In this document: positions 44,127 through 55,533 of the stretch, piece after piece
Position numbering within the stretch: the first letter of the stretch is position 1
How the letters are laid out: each line of letters starts with the position of its first letter
Assembly: GCA_023053575.1 (NCBI GenBank)
Contig: JAKZAP010000014.1
Location: 21,230,938 to 21,294,937, forward strand
Source: Branchinecta lynchi
Taxonomy: Eukaryota > Arthropoda > Branchiopoda > Anostraca > Branchinectidae
Reading direction: 5' to 3'
Length of the DNA: 64,000 nucleotides
Position numbers and translations under genes: made by a program
Notes under the pieces: generated by a model
Told to the model about the DNA's origin: nothing
Database searches by the model: none
Seen by the model: only the letters and a program-made list of their open reading frames with translations

Positions 44127-44345
44127 GTCGGTCGTTTTACAAATACTACAAAGGATACTCTTTTGTCTCTTTTGTCTTTTGTATTTGTATACTCTTTTGT
44201 CTTTTGTATTTAGGTATCCATCTCGTTCTTTGTTTTTCTGTGTTAGTGTACTCTCTCGTAGTGTGTTTCTCGTTTTCTTTTTATCTTGTACTCCATCTGT
44301 TTTCATCTGATGGGAAATAAATATATATATACATACATACATACT
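44127..44345 (+). repeat. low-complexity region and retroelement tail
   Basis: (TCTTTTGTC)n at 44157-44210, and a 'gatgggaaataaatatatatatac' and (ATAC)n tail at 44308-44343. Confidence 0.5.
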
Positions 44346-44364
44346 TTGAGCTACCGTAACTCGT

Positions 44365-44640
44365 GAGCCTGGCAGAGTCATCTACAACAGCAGTCAAGAC
44401 TACAACAACTATAACAGCCATTCAGCAATGCATGGTTTCAAGTATAACTTCAGTGGGTCGTCAATATCCGTTGTTGAAGTCCCTCCCTTTTCCGGAAACT
44501 GGGCTCGATCTGTGCAGAAGCTCATTTTTTGGTTTTCGAAACCCTTGCTGTTTGTCCTGGAAGGGCTGCAACCCAAATGTAACATTCCCAATGTGGGTAT
44601 CGTGGGGGAAGCTGCCCTTATACAATTTTAACCCGGGTTG
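44365..44640 (+). mobile_element. degenerate LINE protein C-terminus
   Basis: The frame at 44428-44631 (MHGFKYNFSGSSIS ... FSKPLLFVLEGL) aligns with the better-preserved minus-strand copy at 48787-49038 (MHGFPWNCSASAMFVGEG ... QNPLLAVL). Both follow the SAS-MF pattern near the end of certain non-LTR reverse transcriptases. Confidence 0.5.
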
Positions 44641-44874
44641 AGAACCCGTTTAGTTGTTGGTATCGTTTGCTGTTTGTTTATGTTTGAACGTCTGTGGAGT
44701 ATGGGGAAGCTGTATGCTTCCCATGTATTGAAAACGGGTCATAGTCACAGCTCCTCCCACTACGCTCAAGGCATTCGAAAACTTCAGCGAACGGTTTTTT
44801 CGTGCAGGGGCGGGTTGAGAAAATTGCAGCACCACGAAGATGCAGTGTAGACAACGGGAGACAGGGGAGGTTCT

Positions 44875-45915
44875 TATGGCTCTTGCCCTTCGGCCAAGTG
44901 CCATATAGCGATTGTAATTTCTGTCCGTCAGTCGGTCTGTCGGTCCCGGTTTTGCTGGTTCGGGCACTTCCAGATAAGCTAGAACGATGAAACTTGGCAG
45001 GCGTATCAGGGACCGGACCAGATTAAATTAGAAATAGTCGCTTCCTCGATCCGACCATCTGTGTGGGAATGGAGGGATGGGGAATCTAGAAAAATTAGGA
45101 AAAATTAGCGTACGAACGGGTGATCGGATCTTAATGAAACTCCGCTCACTTTGGGGAGTTTGGAGGGGGGGGGGGGGCGAATTTCTAGTGATCCCTCGAG
45201 TTTGGTGCTTCCTGATGTGCTAGCACGACGAAAATTGGCAGGCATGTCAGGGACCCGACCAGATTAAATAGGAAATAGTCACTTCCCCTGTCCGACCATC
45301 TGGGGGGGGGGGGTGGAGGGAGGGGGAAGCCACAAATTTAGGTATTTTAACTTGCGAACGGGTGATCGGATCTTGATGAAAGGTGATATTTAGAATGATC
45401 TCGTTTCTGAGACGTCGCGTTTTAAATTCGGTCCGGATCCGATAACAATGGGGGGAGTTGGAGGAGGGAACCGGGAATCTTGAGAAACGCTTAGAGTGGA
45501 GGGATCGGGATGCAGCTTGGTGGGAAGAACAAGCACAAGTCCTAGATACGTCATAGACAAAACCGGACCGGATCTGGGCACTTTGGGGGAGTTGTGGGGG
45601 AGGTCCGGATTTCTAGCGATCCGGCGAGTTCGGCATACTTCCTGATGTGCTAGGACGATGAAACTTGGCAAATATGTCAGGGATCCGAACAGATTGACTT
45701 GAGAATAGTCGTTTCTTCGATCCGACCATCGTGGGGGTAGTGGAAGGATGGGGAGTCCGGAATCTAGTTGCATTCATAACTTTTGAACGGGTGACCGGAT
45801 TTGAATGAAACTTGTAAGGTGGAAAGAGCTATCGCCTCAGATGTTCAGTGTCAAATCCGGGCCGGGTCCGATACCTGTGGGGGATGCGGGGGGGGGGGGG
45901 GCCTGAAAACTCAAG
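44875..45915 (+). mobile_element. family G element, G-rich units
   Basis: It starts 'atggctcttgcccttcggcc' then 'aagtgccatatagcg', followed by (GTCY)n at 44930-44945. Three to four units follow with 'gatgaaacttggcaggcgtatcagggacc', 'ggtgatcggatctt' and poly-G runs. The right end is not clear. Confidence 0.7.
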
Positions 45916-46389
45916 AAAAGCTTAAAGCAAAGAAGATATGTTGGCGTTGGCTCTGGGGCCGGGTAACTGTCGCATATATTTAACACTTATAGATTTTAGT
46001 CCATCTTCAATTTGAAACTGGTGCCTGCCTGCTTGCGTGCTAGAACGGAGCTTTCTACTCGAAAGCAGAAACATGGTTTGATGAAACGAAAGTTTGGCTG
46101 CAAAACTTCAGATAGTCCTCTCTGACATAGGCTATATAACTCCACTTCACTTCGCACACCGTAGGCTCTGGCTCGATGACAAGCAAAAACCATCCTTTTT
46201 GGCCTCAGGCAAGAGTTCTACGGAGCTTTCCAAAATGTAATGTCATTTTCATCAATCCGGCCTAAGGTCCACACTTTCCGAAAAATCCGCACACGTTAGA
46301 CCCTTACCAATTACCAGGAATAAAATGAAATCGGCGGCATAGGGTGGAAAAAAAAAAGAGGACAAAACCAAAGTGTTGCTCTCGCAACA

Positions 46390-46800
46390 CAATAAAGTAA
46401 ATCAATCAATCAATCAATATATTTAATTCATGACATTATACGTCACATAAATAAAAGAACTGGACACTATAGCCTATATACACATTAACCATCTGGCAGT
46501 TCAGGGCAGTAGCATAGTCTGCGGTACAGACGATAAAACTGCCCGGAACGACAATCCTCATTCTGGTGAACAGCCTGCAGGAGTGGGTTTCGAGTCCGAT
46601 CAAGGCGCGTTACAAAATTAACCAGCGCTTTCCGCCTCATAATATTAAACGACTCTATCTCATTATTTAAAAACATCTGGCTAGCAGAGTAACGTCGATT
46701 ATACGAAAACAACTGTCGGAACGCGCTATTGAAACAAACTTTCAGCTTATTCAGCTTAGGCCGATTCCAGGTAATTATTAAACAGTGGAAGACAGTACAA
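46390..46800 (-). mobile_element. LINE 3' end, minus strand, leading into the 217-bp array
   Basis: The minus strand reads LNKLKVCFNSAFRQLF, then SYNRRYSASQMF and 'RKALVNFVTRLDRTRNPLLQ'. This is the C-terminal pattern of arthropod-type non-LTR reverse transcriptases. The (TTGA)n tail is at 46400-46420. Its coding part runs into the first unit of the tandem array. Confidence 0.75.
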
Positions 46801-47828
46801 CTGCGTGCAATATTTTTTAAATAAAAGAATCTTCACTGGATCTTCAAATATACTATAGAAGTTGGGAACAGGCTGTCCTAGGTTTTGTTATCTTCATCGT
46901 GACATCCTTTCTTATTCTGAAGTGACCAAGTCGGAAATAGCTATTTCTACTTCTTCATGTAGCTTACTCAGCTTAGGCCGATTCCAGGTAATTATCAAAC
47001 AGTGGAAGACAGTACAACTGCGTGCAATATATTTTAAATAAAAGAATCTTCACTGGATCTTCAAATATACTATAGAAGTTGGGAACAGGCTGTCCTAGGT
47101 TTTGTTATCTTCATCGTGACATCCTTTCTTATTCTGAAGTGACCAAGTCGGAAATAGCTATTTCTACTTCTTCATGTAGCTTACTCAGCTTAGGCCGATT
47201 CCAGGTAATTATCAAACAGTGGAAGACAGTACAACTGCGTGCAATATATTTTAAATAAAAGAATCTTCACTGGATCTTCAAATATACTATAGAAGTTGGG
47301 AACAGGCTGTCCTAGGTTTTGTTATCTTCATCATGACATCCTTTCTTATTCTGAAGTGACCAAGTCGGAAATAGCTATTTCTACTTCTTCATGTAGCTTA
47401 CTCAGCTTAGGCCGATTCCAGGTAATTATCAAACAGTGGAAGACAGTACAACTGCGTGCAATATATTTTAAATAAAAGAATCTTCACTGGATCTTCAAAT
47501 ATACTATAGAAGTTGGGAACAGGCTGTCCTAGGTTTTGTTATCTTCATCGTGACATCCTTTCTTATTCTGAAGTGACCAAGTCGGAAATAGCTATTTCTA
47601 CTTCTTCATGTAGCTTACTCAGCTTAGGCCGATTCCAGGTAATTATCAAACAGTGGAAGACAGTACAACTGCGTGCAATATATTTTAAATAAAAGAATCT
47701 TCACCGAATCTTCAAATATACTATAGAAGTTGGGAACAGGCTGTCCTAGGTTCTGTGATCTTGATCGTCACATCCTTTCTTATTCTGAAGTGACCAAGTC
47801 GGAAATAGCTATTTCTACTTCTTCAAGT
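46744..47828. repeat. tandem array, five 217-bp units
   Basis: 'ccgattccaggtaattat' occurs at 46761, 46978, 47195, 47412 and 47629, exactly 217 bp apart. Units 2-4 are almost identical; the first and last carry a few changes. Each unit begins within the LINE coding sequence described above and includes 'gtgaccaagtcggaaatag', a phrase related to family F at 28237. A local, recent amplification. Confidence 0.95.
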
Positions 47829-47959
47829 AGAAGTGGGTCAAGATAATTATTAATCCGTTATGTCTTTTCACAGAGGTTTGTCATGCTAAAAGCTTGGAGA
47901 AATGTGCAGCCCCGATTATGGTAGAAGAAAATAGGACTGTGAGTCAACGCGAGAGATGC

Positions 47960-48072
47960 CGCGTCAGAGAGGTAAGGGAAAGGAATTTTCACATTCTTGA
48001 GGCAGCGCGGTAGGTAAGAAAGGGAAATGGAAAGGAATTTTCACATTCTTGAGGCAGCGCGGTAGGTAAGAC
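47960..48072. repeat. two-copy direct repeat, about 50 bp
   Basis: 'ggaaaggaattttcacattc' then 'ttgaggcagcgcggtaggtaag' occurs twice in tandem. Confidence 0.8.
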
Positions 48073-48709
48073 AGGGTTAGTATTTGCCTTTTCTTTTCGG
48101 TTGAAATTCTCGTAATTGTACAGAGACAAAAGTAGGTCCTACTTTACTTAGGCATGTTAAGATCAAGCGAGTTTTTTTTCTTGTTCGAAGCAAAAATTTG
48201 GCAATGGGCCATGATCTACTAGATTTGCACTTCAAGTAGGCTAGATAAGAGGTAGGCTATGCCACTTTGGACGTGATTTAAATTTAATGGTCAATTCTTG
48301 ACTTTGACATTGACACAAAGCTCAATTTCCAACCTGAATCCATGTGAGAGTTTAAAGTACAATAGAGGTATGCTTATGTAAGCGTCTGGAAAATGTGAAC
48401 GATCGCCGAATAAAAAACTAAAACCCAAACAAGGCATTTTTTTTTTCAATAAATATTGATAATAACCATTCAAGCCATTTGCACTTTTTGAATATTTTGC
48501 TAATTCACTGATGAAAGTGACTGAACTATGTGACTGCCATGTGGAACGCAACTTCAATGGAGAAGATGGCGGTCCGAACCTCCAGATGCAGTCAAAAGAG
48601 GAAAAAGATTTTTTTAAAATTCAAAATCAAAGAAAGTCAATTGAATTTCTACTTCCAGTTTGTGCTAAGAGAACCCTGAAATACTTGACTGTTAGCTGAT
48701 ATTATTTAC
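48073..48709. other. no recognisable feature
   Basis: AT-rich. Open frames at 48291-48557 (minus) and 48511-48699 (plus) overlap each other and lack domains. Confidence 0.4.
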
Positions 48710-49070
48710 TTATTTGAATCAAATACCGGCCAACTAGGGCCATTATACAAAACAAAAGAACACTTTACAAACTTACACTTTAAACACTAAGTTGGGTCAA
48801 ACCCACAATATACCAACTCCCCCCATTTCAGCCAAATGGGAAGAGATAGCCGCATGTGCGGCCCAGACAGAACAGCCAACAGTGGGTTCTGGGAAAAACA
48901 AGCTGATCTACGGACTTCAGAGAAAGATGGGAGACCTTCACCAACAAACATTGCCGAGGCACTACAATTCCAAGGAAAACCGTGCATCCACCGGAGGGAG
49001 TTATTGTACAGAATACGAAAAGACCGTGATATTAGCAAGAATAAATATTATTTATTAATGATATTAGTCA
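48710..49070 (-). mobile_element. LINE 3' end, minus strand
   Basis: The minus-strand frame at 48787-49038 reads ILYNNSLRWMHGFPWNCSAS and AMFVGEGLPSF, the C-terminal pattern of non-LTR reverse transcriptases. It is related to the fragments at 44365 and 46390. The (AATA)-rich tail lies near 48700-48720. Confidence 0.65.
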
Positions 49071-49353
49071 CAAGAGAAATACCATAAAGTTGTGTGCAGT
49101 AAGCCCGGAAGAGGAAAGATTTCAATTTTCATATGAAAGATTTCATTTTAAGTTTTGTAATTTTTCTTTTTCACTTTACTTTTGTATAATTAACAAAAGC
49201 AAGGTGGTGTAACAGTTAAAAAAGTGTTCACATAAGCATATGTGGAGAATAACCTCTGCCTTGGCGAAGGTTCGGCGCTCAGGGCAGATGCTGACGCCGG
49301 GGAAACGATTCGGCCGCTGCCAAAAATTCAGTTAATCAAGATTATTTTACAGG

Positions 49354-49515
49354 TATTCCTGGAGTGCATGATGCGGGAGAAAAAAGGTCGCTCTTGTCAG
49401 CAGGAGAGGGAAGTGGAGTTCTTTGACAGAAAAAAAATCGAAGCAATCAAGAAAAAAGTATCCGAGTCCGTATACTCTCTAGGCGGATGTGTACCGGGAG
49501 CAGTAGGGGGTTAAG
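49354..49515 (+). CDS. weak candidate terminal exon
   Basis: The acceptor is 'caagattattttacag'. In phase 0 the frame reads FLECMMREKKGRSCQQ and KKIEAIKKKVSESVYSLGG to a TAA at 49513-49515; a second frame is open for 23 codons. The first looks like a basic helical tail. AATAAA occurs at about 49836. No upstream partner with phase 0 is established. Confidence 0.25.
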
Positions 49516-50257
49516 CACTCCAACGTCTTTCAAATCACATTTCTCGGCATTCCTACCCCGCAAGAGAGCCAGCTTCTCGCTTTTTTCAGCGAACCATCTC
49601 CATTGTTAAAAGTGCACGTGTTCTTTTCCTGTAGTATAATATGCAGTACCAGGGCCTCCAATTCTGTTAACATCGCTTTTAGTTCTGAGACATATTAGTT
49701 CCTAAGCATTCTTATTTTTTCAACCTCGATTTATGTCAAGTTTGGCTTGGTGATTTTTGAGTCGTCGTTTTCTTTGTCTGTGCCATGAACATGTTAAGCG
49801 AAGCTCTGGACTGGTTTAAACAATATTTTTGCAAAAATAAAGAAAATGTTACATATAGAATGTGAAAACCCTAGACATAGATTGCGCAATTGATTACTTC
49901 AAGTTTGTTGCGAATCATGTAGGTACAGTTGAACCACATTAGCTAAATTACATACTAAATCCCGTAGTTGCCCAACACATTTTTCTATTCATTAGTTTGC
50001 TAGAGAAAACTGATCTACAGAGAATCAGAATCGAAGGCACAGCAATTTCAAGATGTTCCAAGTTTTTGAGGTATCTGCCAGAATTATGAATACATAAATA
50101 TGCGATTAATCTGCTGGAAAACTTGTAGCTCGCAGATGTGCCATTTCATTTTTACTTCCTTAGATAACGAGCGCTTTTTCGTGGAATTTCCTTCGATGTA
50201 TTTTAATCATGCCATGATAGGCTATCTGATACTAAGAAATTCGTCTTGGCAGTTAGA
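49516..50257. other. no recognisable feature
   Basis: AT-rich sequence with no terminal repeats or supported exons. Confidence 0.4.
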
Positions 50258-50412
50258 TTGCGAACACACGATCAGGATTTCCCGGTCGGATTTCCTGCAC
50301 TTTCATCATCAAGCTGAAAAAATGTCGACTTTTCCATATGGAAGTGATGATGGTGCCAACATTCCGGGCAGGAGTTCCAGTCCGGGAGCTCCCGATCCTG
50401 ATGGTGTGTTCG
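50258..50412. mobile_element. short MITE (TIR TGCGAACACACGATCAGGAT)
   Basis: Left 'tgcgaacacacgatcaggat' and right 'gatcctgatggtgtgttcgca' are inverted repeats with two mismatches. A second inner pair surrounds 'tccatatgga'. Related phrases occur at 27043 and 27204. Confidence 0.7.
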
Positions 50413-50751
50413 CACTATTACCGTGATATCCATTACCACGGTCGCAACCGTGGTAAGGTAACTGACCGTCACGGTCATTAAGCTGTGCTGACCGTAGTAT
50501 CGGAAAAAGTCATGCCTCTTTCATCATCCCCAACACAAGAGCCTAGATTTTTGTCAAATTAGTGGTAAAAAAGTTTGGCACTTGCAACGTGGGTGGATGT
50601 AAGTATTTATTTTGAGGTGACTTATAAAAAGCGCAAATTCGGCAATTGTCGTTTTTGCAGAACAATCGCATAGTATCAGATACTACGGTAACTGCAAACG
50701 CGACAAAATGCAGATCTAATTACCGTGGTATCAGATACCGTCCTATCTACA
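50413..50751. mobile_element. family E sequence
   Basis: 'accgtgatatccattaccac', 'ggcaattgtcgtttttgcag' and 'gtatcagatactacggtaactgc' are E-type blocks in inverse order to 12165. Interrupted on the right by family G. Confidence 0.65.
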
Positions 50752-53195
50752 ACAAAAGCTAGAAGCTCATATGGCACTTGCAAGGCTGGTTCAGAGGATG
50801 AAAGTAGGAATTTGCCAACTCGTTGGTTTCGTCTGATGATTAGTAAGCAAAACCCTTGAAATAAAAATAGTATGACCCTTGGAAAACATGAGAATGTCTT
50901 GCTTGGTAAAAAATACTTTATTTTTGCACTTGGCTGTAATGATGCGCACTTTAAGGGCACTCTGATTCATCAGTAAGCAAATCCCTGAGGCAAAATCGAT
51001 AATGGGCCTTTGGGGATCATTAATATATATTGTTTGGTCAAAAAGTCTTTGACCCCCATTTGACAACTGCTTCGGATGAACTATCCCCCTCCCCCTTACA
51101 ACGAACCCAGCGCGCTCCCGGACACGAACATATGACCGAGATCTGAGGGCGGCTGGTACCTCGCTAGTACCTGAATGGGAAGACGTCATCGCTGCGGCAT
51201 CAATTCGGGACGAATGGAGAGGCTTCGTCGACGCTCTATGCGCCCCCGATGGCTCTGGAGAAACTAAGGTCTAAGGTTTCAACTCCCCTACAGTGCCCGG
51301 GTCCAATTTGGTTCTGTAAATGATTTATCTAGAACATTTGATTTGTTTGTTTTTCCAACCAAATTTCATCCTGATCTCTCTGGTCTAGCTGGTCACGAAT
51401 TACCCCCCCCCCCCCCCCCCAAACAGTTGTCGGATCCGGTCCGGTCATGAAAAAGAACATCAAACACATGTCCTCTGTTCAGTTATTAAATTTCACTGGC
51501 ATCTGATCACCTCTTCAAAGTTACAAATGACTCAATATTCCTCATTCCCCCTCCCTCCACTCCCCCCAAGATAATCGATCAAGAAAATTACTATTTCCGT
51601 GTCAGTTTGATCGGATCCCTGATATGCCTGCCGAATTTCGTCATGAAAATTCCCAAAACCGCCATCATCGAATTCCGAAAAACCCCGGTCCACCCCCCTC
51701 CAATTCCCCCACAGCTGTAAAATCCGGTCCAGACTTGAAGCCTGAATGACTTGAAACATTCCCTCCAACCCCGTCGCTGATAGGATCGAGGAAATTACTA
51801 TTTCCAAGTCAGTTTGACCGGGTCCATGATATGCCCAGTGGCGTCCCAAGTGCATTTTTGTTGGGGGGGGGGGGGGTCGGGGATACAGAACCAAAATTTC
51901 ACCGAATCTGCCCACATTTTTACCGAATCCTAGAAACTGAGAATTCGAGCTTTATATTATGGCACAGAAAGTATTACGTGAGAAGCGTTACATTGAACGG
52001 CAGCATGAAAGACGATATGCCAACTATTAGGCGGCCTTTTGGCGAAGCGCACTTGGAGAATATATTGCTGGGCAATATCAGCGACAGCTTCCATCTATTG
52101 TAGCCAAGAGAAAATTAAACCGAGTGCCACAGGCAAACATTTTCGAAATCATTTTTTTTGTTCATGAAGGCTGAAATTTAACTGCTTCTCTTGCAAATTC
52201 TATCAACCGTAGATAAAATATACCGAGACTCTAAGAAGTTCCACAAACCGGATGGAGCAGCAGCAGATACTGTAGTCTAGTCAATACTACCAATGATCCT
52301 ATTAAGTAAGACATGCCAAATTTAATGATTTCCGTCCAGATTGTAGCTTTTAATATTTCGAAATCCCAATCCCGAAACTGGCTTAAAATCCCAGTGGAAT
52401 TTTCGAAACATTTATGATTAGATCTTCTTTTTGGGATCCAAAATAACAGTAAGGACTATCGATGGAATCATAGTCAGTCCTTTTGTCTGCGACCAGTGCT
52501 TCACCCGTCCTCTTCCGAGTTTTGAGGTTCCTGGTAACTACCGAATCCTGGCGACTACACTGGATAATTTACCGAATCCCAGTTATTTATACCGAATAAG
52601 TTTAAACAGATAGCATGTTCGGGGTTCTGTATGACTACCGTATCCCGGTTAGTAAACCGAATTGTTTTGGTATCGAAAGACTACCGACTATTATTCTTAT
52701 TCGGTATAATTTCGTCGAAACTGGAACAAAAGTCCGAATCTTGAAAATTATACCGAAAAAATTACCGAATCCCAATCATAATACGGTATAATTTTGAACC
52801 GATGACTTGTTCGCGTTCTGTGTACCTACTGAATCTCCATAAATATACCGAATTCATGATAACTACCGAATAGTGGCAGCTATACAGAATCCCGATCATT
52901 ACACCGAATAGATTTGTAACAATAGCCTATTTGGGATTCTGTATAACTATCGAATCCCCTTAAATATACAAAATAGTTCTGCTATAAAGTTTAGGCCTAA
53001 AATTTTACCGAATCTCAAGAAGTTAGGGGGGTGCTGCACCCTCCCCCCTTGTGACGCACCTGGATATGCCTGCCAAGTTTCGTCGTCCTAGAACATCTGG
53101 AACTACCCTAAATGGCAATCGTGGGACAGACCGACCGACAGACGGGACTGCGATCGGTATATGGCAATAAGGCCAGAGGCGGCAATTGCCATAAA
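50752..53195 (-). mobile_element. family G element split by a hAT element
   Basis: The left end 'aaaagctagaagctcatatggcacttgc' is followed by AT-rich units ('aagcaaaacccttgaaat') and poly-C and C-rich units. The right end, 'tggcaataaggccagaggcg' then 'gcaattgccataaaaac', lies after (GACC)n at 53132-53143. The hAT element at 51836-53062 separates the last G unit from the right terminus. Confidence 0.75.
51836..53062. mobile_element. hAT element with TACCGAAT repeats, exact 8-bp TSD
   Basis: The ends CAGTGGCGTCCCAAG and CTTGTGACGCACCTG pair. GATATGCC flanks both sides exactly (51828-51835, 53063-53070). Removing the element restores 'catgatatgcctgccaagtt', the sequence seen in other G copies. 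The interior has over fifteen TACCGAAT or ATTCGGTA motifs. 1227 bp; no transposase seen. Confidence 0.92.
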
Positions 53196-53301
53196 AACGT
53201 AACTATTATTTGTGTCTCTTCGTTTTCCTATCGTCTATGTACCACTTATTTCTGTCTGAAAATAATTTTTGGGTAAAAAATAAACTTGTGTTCTTTTTCA
53301 G

Positions 53302-53430
53302 AGCTTATCTCCTCTACTTGTCATTTGAAAAACTCTTCAACCAAATCCCACAGGACCATAGGCGGGAAACAGAAACCAGATCCTTCAATGCAAATCAAAA
53401 TTGGCGCCAGTGCGTCGCACAACGACGATA
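53302..53430 (+). CDS. candidate terminal exon, phase-compatible with 38532
   Basis: The acceptor is 'cttgtgttctttttcag'. One base would complete a Gln codon (CA|A) from 38532; then 42 codons read AYLLYLSFEKLFNQIPQDHR and RSFNANQNWRQCVAQRR to a TAG at 53429-53431. The sequence looks like an amphipathic helix with a basic tail. If spliced directly to 38532 the mature secreted product would be roughly 60 residues. No family was recognised; junction evidence is needed. Confidence 0.28.
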
Positions 53431-53699
53431 GCAGATATCGGTAGCGTCCTTTGATGATGCGATAGTTCAGATTGTTTCATATCGCGCACTATCGTGTCTT
53501 TTCGCCTTTCGTAACTCATCACCATCATCAATATTTTTTCAGCTATTTATTTATGTTCTTTGGATTTTGTTGTGTTTTGTCTATGCACACACTGTGATCT
53601 CGCCGGAAGCTATTGTTGGATAATTCAAGTAAGGTGCAACCCATGGCTTATACGAAACCTAAAAAAAACGTGGAGTATACTTCTTTTGCTTTGGATTTT

Positions 53700-55460
53700 A
53701 ATAACCAAACCAGTCAAGCAGGAGGGGTATCAGTTACCAGACTTTTTGGAGAATTCCCCTCCACAGGGGAATCCCCTGCCAGGGGCGTTGCAAGGGGGGG
53801 GGTGCAGCCCCCCCCACCTTTTTAAGATTCAGTAAAATTTTGGGCCGGAGGCCCGAAATTTTACTGAAATTGTTCGGTATTAATTCTATGGCAGAACTTT
53901 TCAATATATTTACGGAGATTCGGTAGTTATACAGAATCCTAAATAGACTTTCTGTAAAAATCTCTTCGGTATAATGATCGGGATTCGGTATAATTGCCAG
54001 TATTCGGTAGTTATCACAAATTTGGTGAAAGTATTGACTGAAATCATTCGGAAATTTTTCGATTCCTCAATGCCGGAACTATGCGGTAAATTTATGGAGA
54101 TTCCGTAGTTACACAGAATCCCGAATAAGCTATTGGTTAAAAATTATTCGGTATCGTGATTGGGACGCCGTAATTTATTCAGTATAATTTCCAGGATTAG
54201 GAAGTTAACCACAAATCCTGGCTTTGTTCCAGTTTCGACGAAATATGACCGAATATGAATATTGTTCGGTAGTCTTTCAATACTAAAACAATTTGGTATA
54301 ATAACCGGGATACGGTAGTTATTCAGAATCCTGAACATGCTATCGGTCTTAACTTATTCGGTATAATAACTGGGATTCGGTAATTTATTCGTTATAATTG
54401 CCAGGATTCAGAAGTTACCACTAACCTCGAAACTCAGAAGAGCTCGATTAAAGCATTGGTCACAGACAAAAGGGATGATCTATGATATCATCGATAGTCC
54501 TTACTTTTATTTTGGATCCCAAAAAGAATATATAATTATAAATATTTAGAAAATTCCGCCTGCAGCACTTTTCGTAATATTCTCTATTTTGTGGAAGGGC
54601 CAGTTTTAGGATTGAGATTTCGAAACATTGAAAGCTAGAATGTGGATAGAAATTAAATTTGGCATGAAAAAGCAAAAAAAAAATCTCCCCTGCGGCGCTC
54701 ACTTTGTGTGATCATGGCCATTATTGGCTAGTACAGTAGCCGCTGCTGCCGGAACGTCGCTCTATCCGGTTTCTGGAACTTCTTAGAGTCTCGGTATTTA
54801 ATCAACGGTAAATGATAGAATTTGTAAGAGAAGCAGTTAAATTTTAGCCTACAAAAAATATGGATTTCAAAAATTTCGCCTGCAGCGCTCGATTTAATTT
54901 TCTATTCGCTATAATATATAAAAGCTGTTACTGCAATCATGCCCGGCAATGTATTCTCCATGTGGGCTTCGCCAAAACGCCGCCTAATAGTTGGCTTATC
55001 GTATTTATATTTATATATCATGGCTTATCGTTATTGTTACTCTTCCTCCCTTTATGTGTTACTCTTCCTACGTAATCGTTTCTGTTCCATAATTTAAAGC
55101 TCAAATTCTTAGTGGTAGGATTCGGTAAGATTTTTGAAAGATTCGGTAAAATTTTGGCTCTGCACCCCCCCCCACCGAAAATGCACTTGCAACGCCCCTG
55201 TCCCCTGCACAGGTGAAAAAGAATCCCCTGTGGAGGAGATAGTGTTGGTGGAAAAGTGTGAGCAGTTGGGAAAACATCACTTTTGCAGTTTTGCAAAACT
55301 GCAACCCTTGAATTTAGACAAGGAATGAAATTTCAATGCAGTCCCAAAACTGTCAAGAAGGAAATCCTGAGCTGATCCTGGGTGACCCAGGTATTTTAAT
55401 AACCAAACTAGTCAAAGCAGGAGGGGTATCCAACCTCGGATTTAGACAAGGAAGAAAATT
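53700..55460. repeat. family C-like repeat interrupted by a hAT element
   Basis: 'caggaggggtatcagttacc' at 53717 and 'gcaggaggggtatccaacct' at 55418 are family-C ends. The pair 'tcccctccacagggga' and 'tcccctgtggagga' around the hAT insertion is an inverted repeat of the host sequence. Confidence 0.55.
53780..55200. mobile_element. hAT element, 1421 bp, exact 8-bp TSD
   Basis: The ends CAGGGGCGTTGCAAG and CTTGCAACGCCCCTG are perfect inverted repeats. TCCCCTGC flanks both sides exactly (53772-53779, 55201-55208). The interior carries many ATTCGGTA/TACCGAAT motifs in the opposite arrangement to 51836-53062, so the two are relatives. No transposase; frames are short. Confidence 0.95.
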
Positions 55461-55533
55461 TCAATGCAGTCCTAAAACTGTCAAGAAGGAAATCCTGAGC
55501 TGATCCTGAGTGACCCATGGTGCCCTGGAACAT

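Noticed and set aside
46744..47828. CRISPR array
   Set aside because: Repeats are adjoining 217-bp units with no spacers, in an animal genome.
53613..53825. 70-residue protein
   Set aside because: It ends inside a hAT terminus; after conceptual removal of the element the frame stops within a dozen codons.
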